Part shown: in pieces, positions 27,305 through 36,142 of the stretch | Numbering within the stretch: position 1 is the first letter of the stretch | Layout of the letters: each line of letters begins with the position of its first letter | Assembly (NCBI GenBank): GCA_002429385.1 | Contig: DIZL01000046.1 | Span: forward strand, 62,001 to 126,000 | Direction of reading: 5' to 3' | DNA: 64,000 nucleotides | DNA from: Prolixibacteraceae bacterium UBA6029 | Lineage (GTDB): Bacteria; Bacteroidota; Bacteroidia; Bacteroidales; Prolixibacteraceae | Program-made: the position numbers and the translations under genes | Notes under the pieces: model-generated | The model's database searches: none | Told to the model about the DNA's origin: nothing | What the model saw: only the letters and a program-made list of their open reading frames with translations

Positions 27305-28642
27305 TTATTTTTTCGAGATGCAATACAGATATTTATAGCCTCTTAAAAACAAGTCATTGCCAACAACCACAGGCGATGCCTCAAAAGTATCATCCAGAGT
27401 GTTTTTTGCAAGCAGTGCAAATTCGCTGCCGGCTTTAACCACATCAACCACACCCACAGCGGCTATATAAATCTGATCTTTACTGCCTGTCGGTGAAGAA
27501 AAAATATCACTGATCCCGTCCAGCTTCTGGTTACTGTAGATAACCTTTCCGTCTTTGGCATTCAGGCAAGTAAGAATACCTTTATTTCCTTTCAGAAAAT
27601 AAAGTCTTCCGCCCATCAGTAAAGGGCTGGGTGTATAAGGCGTATCCTGGTTGTATTCCCAAAGAACGGCTGCAGTACCGGTTATATCTCCATTGGCCTT
27701 AGCCAGATCAATTGCTTTAAGGGCATTTCCTTGATAACCACTCATCACGTACAATATGCCGTCCGCATATGTCGGATTTGGAATCACATTTCTGCTCAAA
27801 CCCTTATATTCCCAAATGATTGCACCAGTTTCAAAATCATAACTCCTGACTTTATTGGTAGCGCTGGTAATGACCTGCGGCTTCCCGTTCACTTCTATAA
27901 CAAGGGGAGTTGTCCAGGAGGTCTTTTCATCGCGTTCAACTTTCCAGACATCTTCCCCGGTCTTCTTGTTCAGGGCATACATGAATGATTTCCCCTGGTG
28001 ATCCCACTGGATGAATATTTTATCTTTATATACAGACGGTGAACTGCCTTCGCCAAAGCTGGCCACGATGTCCATGACTCCGAAATTGCGTTTCCACTTC
28101 ACGTTTCCTTTCATATCGAGGCAGAAAAGTCCCCTCGAACCAAAGAAAGCATAGATGTTTTCTCCGTCGGTACAGGGTGAATTCGACGCCCAGCTTCCGA
28201 GTTCATGGGTCCGCTCGGCAGGAACTTCTTCGTCAACTATGGTCTGCCAGTTTGTTTTTCCAGTGATCTTATCGATCGAAATCACTGTAAATTTATGTAC
28301 AAGATCGGTCTGGGTAGGCGACATCGGACTTGGTGCTGAGGCATCTTTTGCCACCTTTATGTCGGTAGGTACTGCCGTCTGTACAATAATCTGGTTTCCC
28401 CATACGATTGGCGTTGCATGGCCTTTCCCGGGAATCTCAATCTTCCATTTGACATTGCTGGTTTCACTGAATTCAATTGGTGGATTACTCGTCACAGAAG
28501 CTCCTGTTTGATTAAAACCACGCCACTCAGGCCAGTTTGCAATGTAATCTGTCGCTTTGATCTGAGCCTGTACCTGACCGACTGCAAATAATAGTAATAG
28601 GGATAAACAAAAGAAAGAAGTTTGAAGAATTTGTTTTTTCAT
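27305..28642 (-). CDS. PQQ-binding-like beta-propeller protein
   Basis: A 445-residue exported protein with signal peptide FCLSLLLLFAVGQVQAQ. Tryptophan-docking propeller repeats run through it (WRGFNQTGAS, VKWKIEIPGKGHATPIVWGNQIIVQTA, GKTNWQTIVDEEV, GNVKWKRNFG, GEDVWKVERDE, GAIIWEYKG, GKVIYSNQKL). This is the PQQ-like/BamB fold. A bound quinone cannot be inferred. It is likely a periplasmic dehydrogenase-like or assembly protein. It is monocistronic with a terminator downstream. Confidence 0.9.
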   Translation of the reverse strand: MKKQILQTSFFCLSLLLLFAVGQVQAQIKATDYIANWPEWRGFNQTGASVTSNPPIEFSETSNVKWKIEIPGKGHATPIVWGNQIIVQTAVPTDIKVAKDASAPSPMSPTQTDLVHKFTVISIDKITGKTNWQTIVDEEVPAERTHELGSWASNSPCTDGENIYAFFGSRGLFCLDMKGNVKWKRNFGVMDIVASFGEGSSPSVYKDKIFIQWDHQGKSFMYALNKKTGEDVWKVERDEKTSWTTPLVIEVNGKPQVITSATNKVRSYDFETGAIIWEYKGLSRNVIPNPTYADGILYVMSGYQGNALKAIDLAKANGDITGTAAVLWEYNQDTPYTPSPLLMGGRLYFLKGNKGILTCLNAKDGKVIYSNQKLDGISDIFSSPTGSKDQIYIAAVGVVDVVKAGSEFALLAKNTLDDTFEASPVVVGNDLFLRGYKYLYCISKK

Positions 28643-29083
28643 TTAAGTTGATTTTATGGTTTTCCAAAATTAATCATTTATCAATACTCCGTATGACTTC
28701 AATTTTAGATAATCGTTTAATCTGCACTTTTAATAAGTTCGAAAGCAATACTGAGTCTGCTCCGATAATAATTATCATTGCTACCAGAACACAAAAATAC
28801 AAAGTTTATTTAAAAATATTACCTGTATATCAAGTCTTTGTGAAACCAGGTATATTGGAGTCTTGGTGTCAATTTTCACTTTTTTAACGGTGGGTTTTTC
28901 AATCCAACTACTTGAAAAAATAAAGCAATGAAACAAACACTAACCAGATTACTTTTTTTTGCCACAACCATAATGTTGTCCCAAACACTTAAACTTATAC
29001 CGACTACGTTGCCATTACCGGTGAATTGGTAAGCTTGCATGCAGGGCAGTTTCGTGGAGGATTATAGTGATAACACGAGCTAG
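28643..29083. other. Intergenic with a truncated secreted-protein remnant
   Basis: At 28928 an ATG starts 34 codons (MKQTLTRLLFFATTIMLSQTLKLIPTT...) that look like a signal peptide, then stop at 29030-29032. No coding continuation is seen in the following bases. It could be the 5' remnant of an exported protein. The remainder is AT-rich and gene-free. Confidence 0.45.
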
Positions 29084-29122
29084 ATTAAAGAATCTACCTT
29101 CACATAGAGTAGATTCTTTAAT
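29084..29122. terminator. Perfect 14-bp-arm inverted repeat
   Basis: Arms ATTAAAGAATCTAC (29084-29097) and GTAGATTCTTTAAT (29109-29122) have an 11-nt loop and are followed by TTTTTG. It lies 30 bp upstream of the antitoxin start and overlaps its likely promoter region, so it could also be an operator for the toxin-antitoxin pair. Confidence 0.6.
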
Positions 29123-29152
29123 TTTTGTAACTTTGAATCAAATTAATACGAA

Positions 29153-29365
29153 ATGGAAACAATTACCATTAAAATAGATACCAGGAACGACAAAGGAAAA
29201 TATCTTTTGGGGCTGATAAAAGAAATGGCGGAAACAGAAAAAGAATACATTACCATTGATTATACCCCAAATGCTGAGACTTTAAAAGCTTTAAAAGCTT
29301 CAAAAGCAGGAAGGGTTGTAAAAACGAATATCAAAGAAGATTTCTTTTCAAAACTAAACAGTTGA
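29153..29365 (+). CDS. Putative antitoxin of a YafQ-type toxin
   Basis: A 70-residue protein with a short N-terminal beta-strand pattern (METITIKIDTRNDKGKYLLGLIKEMA) and a charged C-terminal tail (VVKTNIKEDFFSKLNS) suitable for wrapping a toxin. It has no strong family match. The identification rests on its position: its TGA overlaps the ATG of the toxin gene by one base, the usual antitoxin-first layout. It probably represses its own promoter near the dyad at 29084-29122. Confidence 0.8.
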   Translation: METITIKIDTRNDKGKYLLGLIKEMAETEKEYITIDYTPNAETLKALKASKAGRVVKTNIKEDFFSKLNS

Positions 29366-29637
29366 TGTTTACCTGCAATTTCACCAATAAGTTCAAAAAA
29401 GATTATAAACGGGCCATAAAAAGAGGCTGGGATATGAACCTTTTTGAAAACGTTTATGACTTATTGGCGGAAAAAGGAGTACTTCCACTTAACTACAAAA
29501 CACATGCGCTCACAGGTAATTGGGAAGGTTATATTGATGCCCATATTCAACCCGACTGGGTGCTTATTTATAAAATCAATAAAACAGAACTGTCAATTGA
29601 TTTTGTTCGTATGGGTACACATTCTGATTTATTTTAA
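29365..29637 (+). CDS. YafQ/RelE-family mRNA interferase toxin
   Basis: A 90-residue toxin (FTCNFTNKFKKDYKRAIKRGWDMNLFENVYDLL), continuing YKTHALTGNWEGYIDAHIQPDWVLIYKINKTELSIDFVRMGTHSDLF. The YafQ-type conserved residues are visible: H in THAL, DxHxxPDW, and the terminal GxHxxLF. It should cleave mRNA in the ribosome. I start at ATG 29365 rather than TTG 29362. It is the second gene of a type II pair; the stretch to 29822 is gene-free. Confidence 0.9.
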   Translation: MFTCNFTNKFKKDYKRAIKRGWDMNLFENVYDLLAEKGVLPLNYKTHALTGNWEGYIDAHIQPDWVLIYKINKTELSIDFVRMGTHSDLF

Positions 29638-29822
29638 CAAAATTCACTTTGGTTCTTTATGTCATTCAACCCCTTATATAATAGGATTTCTTAGAGCAGA
29701 CGATTATTCCAGAGAAAATTGGTTCTCGGATTGCTAATGGGAAAGTATCCTGAAACTTGTTTTCATTTGAAATGGAAACAACAATCTTTGTTCTTATAAT
29801 TACAATCAAGTTAAACCCTGTC

Positions 29823-30365
29823 CTATTTCACAAGTTTCGATATCTCTTTAAATTCGTTGGCAGCAGCACTTCTGGTCAGTTCGAATAGAACCGACTCCAT
29901 CGACGTCATCATGATCCCTTCGTGGCGGAAACGTTCCGAGGCCAGATCAATGGAATCGAACGAGCGCGACGAAACGCAATCCATAACCACGATCGGATGG
30001 TATCCCGCTTCTTTCAGATCGACAGCAGTCTGAAGCACACACACATGTGATTCAATGCCACAGATGATCACATTCTCCGCACCCGAAAGTGCCAGCTTCT
30101 CAGCAAAAACAGCTTCCTCATAACAACTGAAATCTTTCTTCTCAATAGGATTAAAATCCTGAATGACCGACTTTATCTCCTCAATGGTCTCACCCAAACC
30201 TTTGGTATACTGCTGAGTGACAAATAATGGGAGTCCCAGTATCTGCAATCCCCTGATCAGCCTAGAGCAATTTTCAATCAGCTGTTCCTGTTCCTCCATC
30301 ACCGGGACCAACCGTTCCTGCATATCAATCACCAATCCTATCGTGTGTTCTCTTAAAATGCGCAT
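29823..30365 (-). CDS. Isochorismatase-family cysteine hydrolase
   Basis: A 180-residue enzyme with the conserved triad: Asp in IGLVIDMQERLVP, Lys in TQQYTKGLG and Cys in IICGIESHVCVLQTA. This family includes nicotinamidase-like amidases and a YcaC-like branch; the substrate is unclear. I start at ATG 30365 (MRILREHT). The frame to 30437 adds 24 residues encoded by heptamer repeats. It is followed on the same strand direction by none; the SIS gene lies upstream, separated by the heptamer array. Confidence 0.88.
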   Translation of the reverse strand: MRILREHTIGLVIDMQERLVPVMEEQEQLIENCSRLIRGLQILGLPLFVTQQYTKGLGETIEEIKSVIQDFNPIEKKDFSCYEEAVFAEKLALSGAENVIICGIESHVCVLQTAVDLKEAGYHPIVVMDCVSSRSFDSIDLASERFRHEGIMMTSMESVLFELTRSAAANEFKEISKLVK

Positions 30366-30540
30366 AGTCTCAACAGTTTCAAGTTCAAAGTTCAAAGTTC
30401 CAGGTTGCGGGTTGCGGGTTTCAATTTCAACGTTCAAAGTTAAAAGTTTCAGGTTATGGGTTATGGGTTAGGCGCTTGTTCATGTTGCACAACAACTCGT
30501 AACCCGCAACCTGGAACCTGAAACTTGGAACCTGAAACTT
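30366..30540. repeat. Long inverted array of 7-bp units
   Basis: Plus-strand heptamers GTTCAAA, GTTCAAA, GTTCCAG, GTTGCGG, GTTGCGG, GTTATGG, GTTATGG and others are followed, after a short centre near 30480, by the complementary-sense heptamers ACCCGCA, ACCTGGA, ACCTGAA, ACTTGGA and ACCTGAA. The array fills the spacer between the SIS and isochorismatase genes. Confidence 0.8.
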
Positions 30541-30550
30541 TCTATTTTGT

Positions 30551-31162
30551 CTACTTCCCCATCCCCGCCTGCATCCTCGATTTATCTCCCAGATAGCCGC
30601 CATGATGCCGTTTGGCGTATTCTTCATTGTTAAACCCGATGCGTTTCATCAGCATCACCACCAAAACATCACCGATAACCGTCATTACAGTCGTCGAGGT
30701 ACTTGGGGTCAGGCCAAGAATACAAACTTCCTTCGGATTGCCCGTTTCAAGACAAACATCGGCCACCTGGGCCAATTGCGAATCCCTGTTGCTGGTAATG
30801 ACTATTAGTGGCAAATTTTTATGCAGATTCTCGGCCAGGTCTACCAGTTCCAGGATCTCACGGGTCTTGCCTGAGTTCGAAATCAGCAATAGCACATCGT
30901 TTGGCTGAATCACCCCCAGGTCACCATGCTGGGCATCGCTGGGATGCAGAAAAACGGCAGGTGTACCGGTCGAACTGAAGGTTGTGGCAATGTTAAGGGC
31001 AATCTGTCCTGCCTTACCCATTCCTGAAGCAACCAGTTTTCCCTTCATTCGGTGCACACGTTCTTCAATAATGTTGATGGCCTTTTCGAACGAATCGTTC
31101 ACTGGAATATTCTGAATGGCTTCTGCCTCCTGACGAAGTACCTGTCTGATTTCTTCAAGCAT
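30551..31162 (-). CDS. SIS-domain sugar-phosphate isomerase (KpsF/GutQ-like, no CBS)
   Basis: A 203-residue single SIS domain: KGKLVASGMGKAGQIALNIATTFSSTGTPAVFLHPSDAQHGDLGVIQPNDVLLLISNSGKTREILEL, VITSNRDSQLAQ, and CILGLTPSTSTTVMTVIGDVLVV. The HGDLG and STSTT motifs are typical of arabinose-5-phosphate isomerase. The CBS pair found in full KdsD/KpsF is absent. I start at ATG 31162 (MLEEIRQ). It may make a precursor for Kdo or a phosphohexulose; that is inference. Confidence 0.9.
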   Translation of the reverse strand: MLEEIRQVLRQEAEAIQNIPVNDSFEKAINIIEERVHRMKGKLVASGMGKAGQIALNIATTFSSTGTPAVFLHPSDAQHGDLGVIQPNDVLLLISNSGKTREILELVDLAENLHKNLPLIVITSNRDSQLAQVADVCLETGNPKEVCILGLTPSTSTTVMTVIGDVLVVMLMKRIGFNNEEYAKRHHGGYLGDKSRMQAGMGK

Positions 31163-31317
31163 GGAATTTGTTTTTATACCTGCAAAAATAGGCAAAATGT
31201 TTAACCCGACGTAAATACCCCCGCCTTTTTAAACCATTGAATCGTGAATCCACCTTTTAAACCACTTTTCCTGCACCCAAAACTCGAAAACACTAATAAG
31301 CTTATTAATTTTAGTCT

Positions 31318-31445
31318 TCAGGTTCCGTTAGGAACAAAATATGGGTAGAATTAATGAATGTATGCCTGTCTTTTGTCCCGTACGGGACAATACAAATTGT
31401 GTTATTCGGCATTTCTACCCATATTTTGTTCCTAACGGAACCTGA
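31318..31445. repeat. Perfect 33-bp inverted repeat with an inner 18-bp palindrome
   Basis: Arms 31318-31350 and 31413-31445 are exact reverse complements. Each carries a small hairpin (GTTCCGTTAGGAAC). The loop contains the perfect palindrome TTGTCCCGTACGGGACAA (31373-31390). It resembles an interspersed REP-type element of Bacteroidota genomes. The other parts of the 531-bp spacer are AT-rich and gene-free. Confidence 0.85.
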
Positions 31446-31626
31446 TTTCTACCCATTTCTATCATTTGGCAAAACCAAATTCCCTTTAAACTGTTTATAT
31501 GTTTTTAAAATACAAACATCTCCGTTCTGATTGATCTAATTATACAGCTATTTGGATGTTGATATAAATCAGGTGATACCGACAGAATATTATTGAAATA
31601 ACTCCAAATGATTTACACGAAACCTC

Positions 31627-31634
31627 TATCTTTG
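31627..31634 (+). promoter_or_regulatory. -7 box (TATCTTTG) of sucCD
   Basis: It matches TAnnTTTG and lies 59 bp before the sucC ATG. Confidence 0.55.
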
Positions 31635-31693
31635 AACGTTTGAACTGCTAGAGTACCAAAAATCAATCATACTAATCAATAATCAATTTTGAA

Positions 31694-32827
31694 ATGAAGA
31701 TTCACGAATATCAAGCCAGACAAATTTTCAGGAATTATGGCATTCCTGTCCCCTCTGATGTATTATGCTATACCGTGAGGGAGGTAGAAAAGGCGGCTGT
31801 CGAAATCGGCGGCATGGTCGTTGTAAAGGCACAGGTATTGACTGGAGGACGTGGCAAAGCCGGTGGTGTAAAGCTTGCCCGCAACGTTGAAGAGGCCATT
31901 AATGCCGGGAAACAGATCCTCGGAATGACCATAAAAGGCCTTACGGTCGAGAAAGTTATCGTTACCAGAGCCGCAGACATTGAAAAGGAATTCTACATCG
32001 GTTTTGTCAACGACCGCAACACCAAGACCGTTACCCTGATGGCAAGCGCCGAAGGGGGCGTTGAAATTGAAGAAGTGGCTAAAAACAATCCCGAGAAGAT
32101 CATTAAGTATCCCGTAAACCCACTTACAGGTCTGTTGAATTACCAGGCCCGTAACATTGCACTTCAGCTCTTTGGCAACATCAACCAGGCCCAGAAAGCC
32201 GCCTCTATCCTGACCAAATTATACAAGCTGTTTATTGAAACGGATGCTACCCTGGCCGAAATAAATCCTCTCATCCTGACAACCGATGGTGATGTTCAGG
32301 CCATTGACGGGAAGATGAATTTCGATGACAATGCCCTATACCGCCAACCTGCAATACTGGCTATGCGCGAACCCGATGAAGAGGAAATACAGGAAATTGC
32401 CGCCCACGAAAAAGGACTGTCCTACATCAAACTCGATGGCAACATCGGGTGTATGGTCAATGGCGCCGGTCTGGCCATGGCAACCATGGATATGATCAAG
32501 CTCTATGGCGGTTCGCCTGCCAACTTTCTGGATATCGGCGGAAGCTCCAATCCCCAGAAAGTGATTGATGCCATGAACATCCTGCTGAGCGATAAAAATG
32601 TAAAATCAGTCATGATCAACATCTTTGGAGGTATTACCCGTTGCGACGATGTGGCCCGTGGACTGCTCAAAGCGCTCGAAATCATCATTACCGACGTCCC
32701 TATTGTGGTTCGGCTGTCAGGTACCAATGCCGAAGAAGGCCTGGCCATCCTGAAGGAAACAGGACTCCCAACGGTAAGTTCCATGAGCGAAGCTGCCAAG
32801 AAGGCCATTGAGTTAAGCAAAAGATAG
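31694..32827 (+). CDS. sucC: Succinate-CoA ligase subunit beta
   Basis: A 377-residue ATP-grasp subunit: MKIHEYQARQIFRNYGIPVP, VVVKAQVLTGGRGKAGGVKLA, IEINPLILT-type AEINPLILTTDGDVQAIDGKMNFDDNALYR, then the CoA-ligase C-terminal domain GCMVNGAGLAMATMDMIKLYGGSPANFLDIGG and VRLSGTNAEEGLAIL. It couples succinyl-CoA and succinate with nucleotide phosphorylation in the TCA cycle. It is the first gene of the sucCD operon. The 161-bp spacer before sucD is filled with heptamer repeats. Confidence 0.96.
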   Translation: MKIHEYQARQIFRNYGIPVPSDVLCYTVREVEKAAVEIGGMVVVKAQVLTGGRGKAGGVKLARNVEEAINAGKQILGMTIKGLTVEKVIVTRAADIEKEFYIGFVNDRNTKTVTLMASAEGGVEIEEVAKNNPEKIIKYPVNPLTGLLNYQARNIALQLFGNINQAQKAASILTKLYKLFIETDATLAEINPLILTTDGDVQAIDGKMNFDDNALYRQPAILAMREPDEEEIQEIAAHEKGLSYIKLDGNIGCMVNGAGLAMATMDMIKLYGGSPANFLDIGGSSNPQKVIDAMNILLSDKNVKSVMINIFGGITRCDDVARGLLKALEIIITDVPIVVRLSGTNAEEGLAILKETGLPTVSSMSEAAKKAIELSKR

Positions 32828-32960
32828 AACGGAAAAGGGAGAACGGAGAACGGAGAACGGAAAAGGGAGACAGGAAAAAGGAAAAATGGCATACCCAAAT
32901 TCCCGTTTCCATGGCCCATGCTCCATGCTCCTTGCTCCATGCTCCATGCTTTTAAAAAAA
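32828..32960. repeat. Heptamer arrays between sucC and sucD
   Basis: Units of the type AACGGAG / AAGGGAG / AAAGGAA (32828-32890) are followed by ATGCTCC repeats (32915-32950). Neither array carries a promoter-like box. Confidence 0.75.
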
Positions 32961-32988
32961 ATAAACCAATCATCAATAACATACAAAA

Positions 32989-33867
32989 ATGAGCATATTA
33001 GTCAATAAAGATACAAAACTGGTTGTGCAGGGCATAACCGGTCGTGATGGTAAGTTTCATACCGGTCGCATGGTCGAATACGGAACCAATGTGGTTGCAG
33101 GTGTTTCTCCTGGAAAAGAGGGCGAAACTGTGGAAGGAATTCCTGTTTTCAACTCCGTCGAACATGCTGTTAAAGCCACTGGCGCAAATACATCCATCAT
33201 TTTCGTGCCTGCGCCCTTTGCAGCCGATGCCATACTCGAAGCTTCTGAAGCCGGTATTAAACTGGTTGTAGCCATCAGCGAAGGGGTTCCCGTTCAGGAT
33301 ATGATCCGCGTAACACCTATCCTGAAGCAAAACGGCACACTGCTGATCGGGCCCAATTGCCCCGGACTCATCACTCCCGGTGAAGCGCTTATCGGAATCC
33401 TGCCAACCATGATTTTCAAGGAAGGAAACATCGGATTCATCTCGCGCAGCGGTACCCTGACCTACGAGGTGGTAAACCTGCTTACACTGAGCGATTTTGG
33501 ACAAACCACTGTCGTGGGTATAGGCGGAGACCCTGTTGCCGGATTGTATTTCATCGATCTGCTTGAGATGTTCGAGAACGATCCTGCCACTATTGCTGTA
33601 GTACTGATTGGCGAAATTGGTGGTGATGCCGAAGAACAGGCTGCCCGCTTTATCGCTGAAAAGATGACCAAACCTGTCGTGGCCTTCATTGCAGGACAGA
33701 CAGCTCCTCCGGGAAAACGTATGGGCCATGCAGGAGCCATCATCTCAAGCGGTGCCGGAACAGCAGCAGAAAAGATTGCCGCCTTCAACAAGGCCGGAGT
33801 CCCTGTCGCCAAAGAACCCGCTGAAATACCCGTGTTGCTAAGGCAAAAGCTGGACGGGGTGATTTAG
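32989..33867 (+). CDS. sucD: Succinate-CoA ligase subunit alpha
   Basis: A 292-residue subunit with an N-terminal CoA-binding Rossmann domain ([36 protein letters not shown]) and the ligase domain [39 protein letters not shown]. The phosphorylated active-site His is H247 in [15 protein letters not shown]. It forms the catalytic complex with the sucC product. Its length is standard. Confidence 0.96.
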   Translation: MSILVNKDTKLVVQGITGRDGKFHTGRMVEYGTNVVAGVSPGKEGETVEGIPVFNSVEHAVKATGANTSIIFVPAPFAADAILEASEAGIKLVVAISEGVPVQDMIRVTPILKQNGTLLIGPNCPGLITPGEALIGILPTMIFKEGNIGFISRSGTLTYEVVNLLTLSDFGQTTVVGIGGDPVAGLYFIDLLEMFENDPATIAVVLIGEIGGDAEEQAARFIAEKMTKPVVAFIAGQTAPPGKRMGHAGAIISSGAGTAAEKIAAFNKAGVPVAKEPAEIPVLLRQKLDGVI

Positions 33868-33891
33868 GGGGAAGAGGAAAAAAGGAAAAAG

Positions 33892-34115
33892 GAAAGGGGG
33901 AAAAGCAATCCCGAAGGGATTGAATGTTAGTCACCCCCAATGAAATTGGGGGAAAAAGAACAGTGATAACCCGGAACCCCGAAGGGGTTCAATATCTATA
34001 GTATTATAGTTGAACCCTTTCAGGGTTCCTTGAGCAATGATTGTCTCTTCATCCCCCAATTTCATTGGGGGTGACTAACATTCAATCCCTTCGGGATTAC
34101 TTTTTCCCCTTTCCT
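33892..34115. repeat. Nested palindromic element after sucD
   Basis: The perfect 46-bp arms 33907-33952 and 34053-34098 extend outward with minor slips to ~33892/34115. Each arm holds two smaller palindromes (AATCCCGAAGGGATT; CCCCCAATGAAATTGGGGG). The loop holds a further pair of GAACC...GGTTC hairpins (33973-34038). The layout is REP-like. It fills the spacer between sucD and the GntR gene. Confidence 0.85.
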
Positions 34116-34212
34116 AATGACTAATGACTAATGATCCTCTGGCATACAATCAAAAAAGGTAAACCTCAACGTTGCCTTTTTTTTGTAATTTCACGCATTC
34201 AACTGCAATCCT

Positions 34213-35226
34213 ATGCTTCACAACCTTAAAATAGATTCGGAATCTGAAATCCCCAAATACAGGCAGGTAGTCGACCTGTTTATTTCGGATATTGAGGCCG
34301 GCATTTTCAAGCAGGGACAGCGCATTCCTTCCATCAACGAAACGAGCGAGGAACTGCTGCTCTCGCGCGATACGGTTGAAAAGGCCTATGTGTACATGAA
34401 GAAAAAAGGGATTGTCGTAGCTGTTCGCGGAAAGGGCTATTACATCAGCCAGGCGGATGTGAGCAAGAAACTAAAGATCTGCCTTATCTTCAACAAACTA
34501 AGCAACTACAAACGAAGCATTTATTATTCCTTCGTCAAAACTATGGGCATCAAGGCCAGCGTTGACGTTTTTATCTACAATTACGATCCCACTGAATTTG
34601 AGGTCATTGTAAACAACAACCTCAACCATTACGACTACTTTGTCATCCTGCCCCACTTCCGAAACGAAAATGTGGGCATCAGTGAAGTGATCAAAAAAAT
34701 ACCCCGTGAAAAGGTACTGATTGTAGATCGTTTCCTGGAAGAACTGAAAGATTACCCTGTTGTCTACCAGGAATACGACAAGGACATTCAGTCGGCCCTG
34801 ACCTGCGGTCTCGATCTGCTGCGTAAATACAGCCGTCTGAACCTGGTCTTTCCCCAGTCCGAGTTTTACCCCCCATACATCGTACGCGGGTTCCGCATCT
34901 TCTGTAAGGTCAACGGATTTGAACACACCATCATCGACCGTATCGAAGAGACTGAAATACAACATGGCGAAGCCTACATCATCGTTTCGGATGACGATTT
35001 ATATGCTTTCATCCGAAAGATCAAACAAAACAACTGGGCCCTCGGGACAGATTGCGGTGTGGTGGCCTACAACGAGAACCAGGTCAAGGAAATCCTTTGC
35101 GACGGAATTACCACCATCTCCACCAACCACGAAGAAATCGGCCACCTGGCCGCACAAATGATCCTTACCCGAAAGTTCGAACGCATCAAAAGCCCCTTCC
35201 GCTTTATCCGCCGTAATTCACTTTAA
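34213..35226 (+). CDS. GntR-type regulator with periplasmic-binding-protein-like sensor
   Basis: A 337-residue protein. Residues ~10-75 form a GntR winged helix (PKYRQVVDLFISDIEAGIFKQGQRIPSINETSEELLLSRDTVEKAYVYMKKKGIVVAVRGKGYYI). The rest resembles a LacI/GalR-type sugar-binding fold (KICLIFNKLSNYKRSIYYSFVKTMG ... VILPHFRNENVG). Such proteins usually control sugar-utilisation loci in Bacteroidota. No obvious target is adjacent, so the controlled genes are unknown. Confidence 0.88.
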   Translation: MLHNLKIDSESEIPKYRQVVDLFISDIEAGIFKQGQRIPSINETSEELLLSRDTVEKAYVYMKKKGIVVAVRGKGYYISQADVSKKLKICLIFNKLSNYKRSIYYSFVKTMGIKASVDVFIYNYDPTEFEVIVNNNLNHYDYFVILPHFRNENVGISEVIKKIPREKVLIVDRFLEELKDYPVVYQEYDKDIQSALTCGLDLLRKYSRLNLVFPQSEFYPPYIVRGFRIFCKVNGFEHTIIDRIEETEIQHGEAYIIVSDDDLYAFIRKIKQNNWALGTDCGVVAYNENQVKEILCDGITTISTNHEEIGHLAAQMILTRKFERIKSPFRFIRRNSL

Positions 35227-35313
35227 TCAAGCCTCAAATTCTGTTTGAAATGCACTTACCCTTTGTTGTAGTATTTCACTAAGGATGAATGCTGAATAAT
35301 TCATGTAAATTAT

Positions 35314-35500
35314 AGAACGCGGATTTACACGGGTTTAGCGGATTAAAGACGGATTTATAATACTTCGTATTCGGATCTTTAAGACAGGTTTTTGAAAGTA
35401 ATGGATCTTCCCTATGCCTTTGTAGTTCTTTTGAATCCATCCCGACTTGTTGGGAGTAGATCCGCTTTTAATCCGCTAAACCCGTGCAAATCCGCGTTCT
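35314..35500. repeat. 32-bp inverted repeat in spacer
   Basis: 35314-35345 and 35469-35500 are reverse complements with one mismatch (AGAACGCGGATTT, GGGTTTAGCGGATTA). The loop is ~120 bp and gene-free. Confidence 0.8.
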
Positions 35501-35616
35501 ATTTTTCTTTATCCTATCCTTAGAAAATACGACATTATTTAGTTTGAATTCCTATGCAAGCTGTGGAACACCTTTTGTTCGGGCCATATTCGGGCCGTAC
35601 CAGGCCTTAGTTTTGA

Positions 35617-35727
35617 GTGTACCTTGTGTGTACATTGAGAGTACAATACGTGTACTTTATGTGTTCGTGAACACACAAGCTATACACAAGGTACACACAA
35701 GCTACACACAAGGTATACACAAGGTGA
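35617..35727. repeat. Two facing arrays of five 11-bp units
   Basis: The left array (35617-35671, five units) reads GTGTACCTTGT, GTGTACATTGA, GAGTACAATAC, GTGTACTTTAT, GTGTTCGTGAA. After one base, the right array (35673-35727, five units) reads ACACAAGCTAT, ACACAAGGTAC, ACACAAGCTAC, ACACAAGGTAT, ACACAAGGTGA. The outermost left unit and one right unit are reverse complements in register, so the whole is a 111-bp quasi-palindrome of exact 11-bp steps. Confidence 0.85.
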
Positions 35728-36142
35728 GAAGAGATCCTTGAGGGATACCGACTCGAGGGATACAAGAACCCGAATTTGTATACTGATTTGCCGAGACACA
35801 AAAGCAGCAGGACCACCAGCGATTACACACTCCAACCGACCAAATTCTTTGATCAAAAAATAAACAGGTTGGACAGGTAAAATAGTTAATAAAAATATTG
35901 TGTAATAGAATTGGATTCCGTAAGTTTGGAGAACATAACCTACAATAAACCAAAAGCTATGAGATTAGTTTTCATCCTCCCTATCGTGTTGATTACACAA
36001 ACAAATAAATATCAATTAATTAAGTTTTAAAACTAAAACGGAATATCCGAAATTGATTAGGGGATACATTCATTGTGCCTAATTATAAGACATTCTGTGT
36101 TCTAATATCTTTAAATAATTACAACTAATAACTTGACAAATT
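35728..36142. other. Gene-free spacer at the left edge of the island
   Basis: It is AT-rich, with no ORF above noise and no promoter box I can defend. It marks the border between housekeeping DNA and the cassette-like island that starts at 36143. Confidence 0.5.

Noticed and set aside
32998..33729. 243-aa antisense ORF in sucD
   Set aside because: Shadow of a conserved TCA-cycle gene; no domain.
35617..35727. CRISPR array
   Set aside because: The repeats are 11 bp with no spacers, and there are no cas genes.
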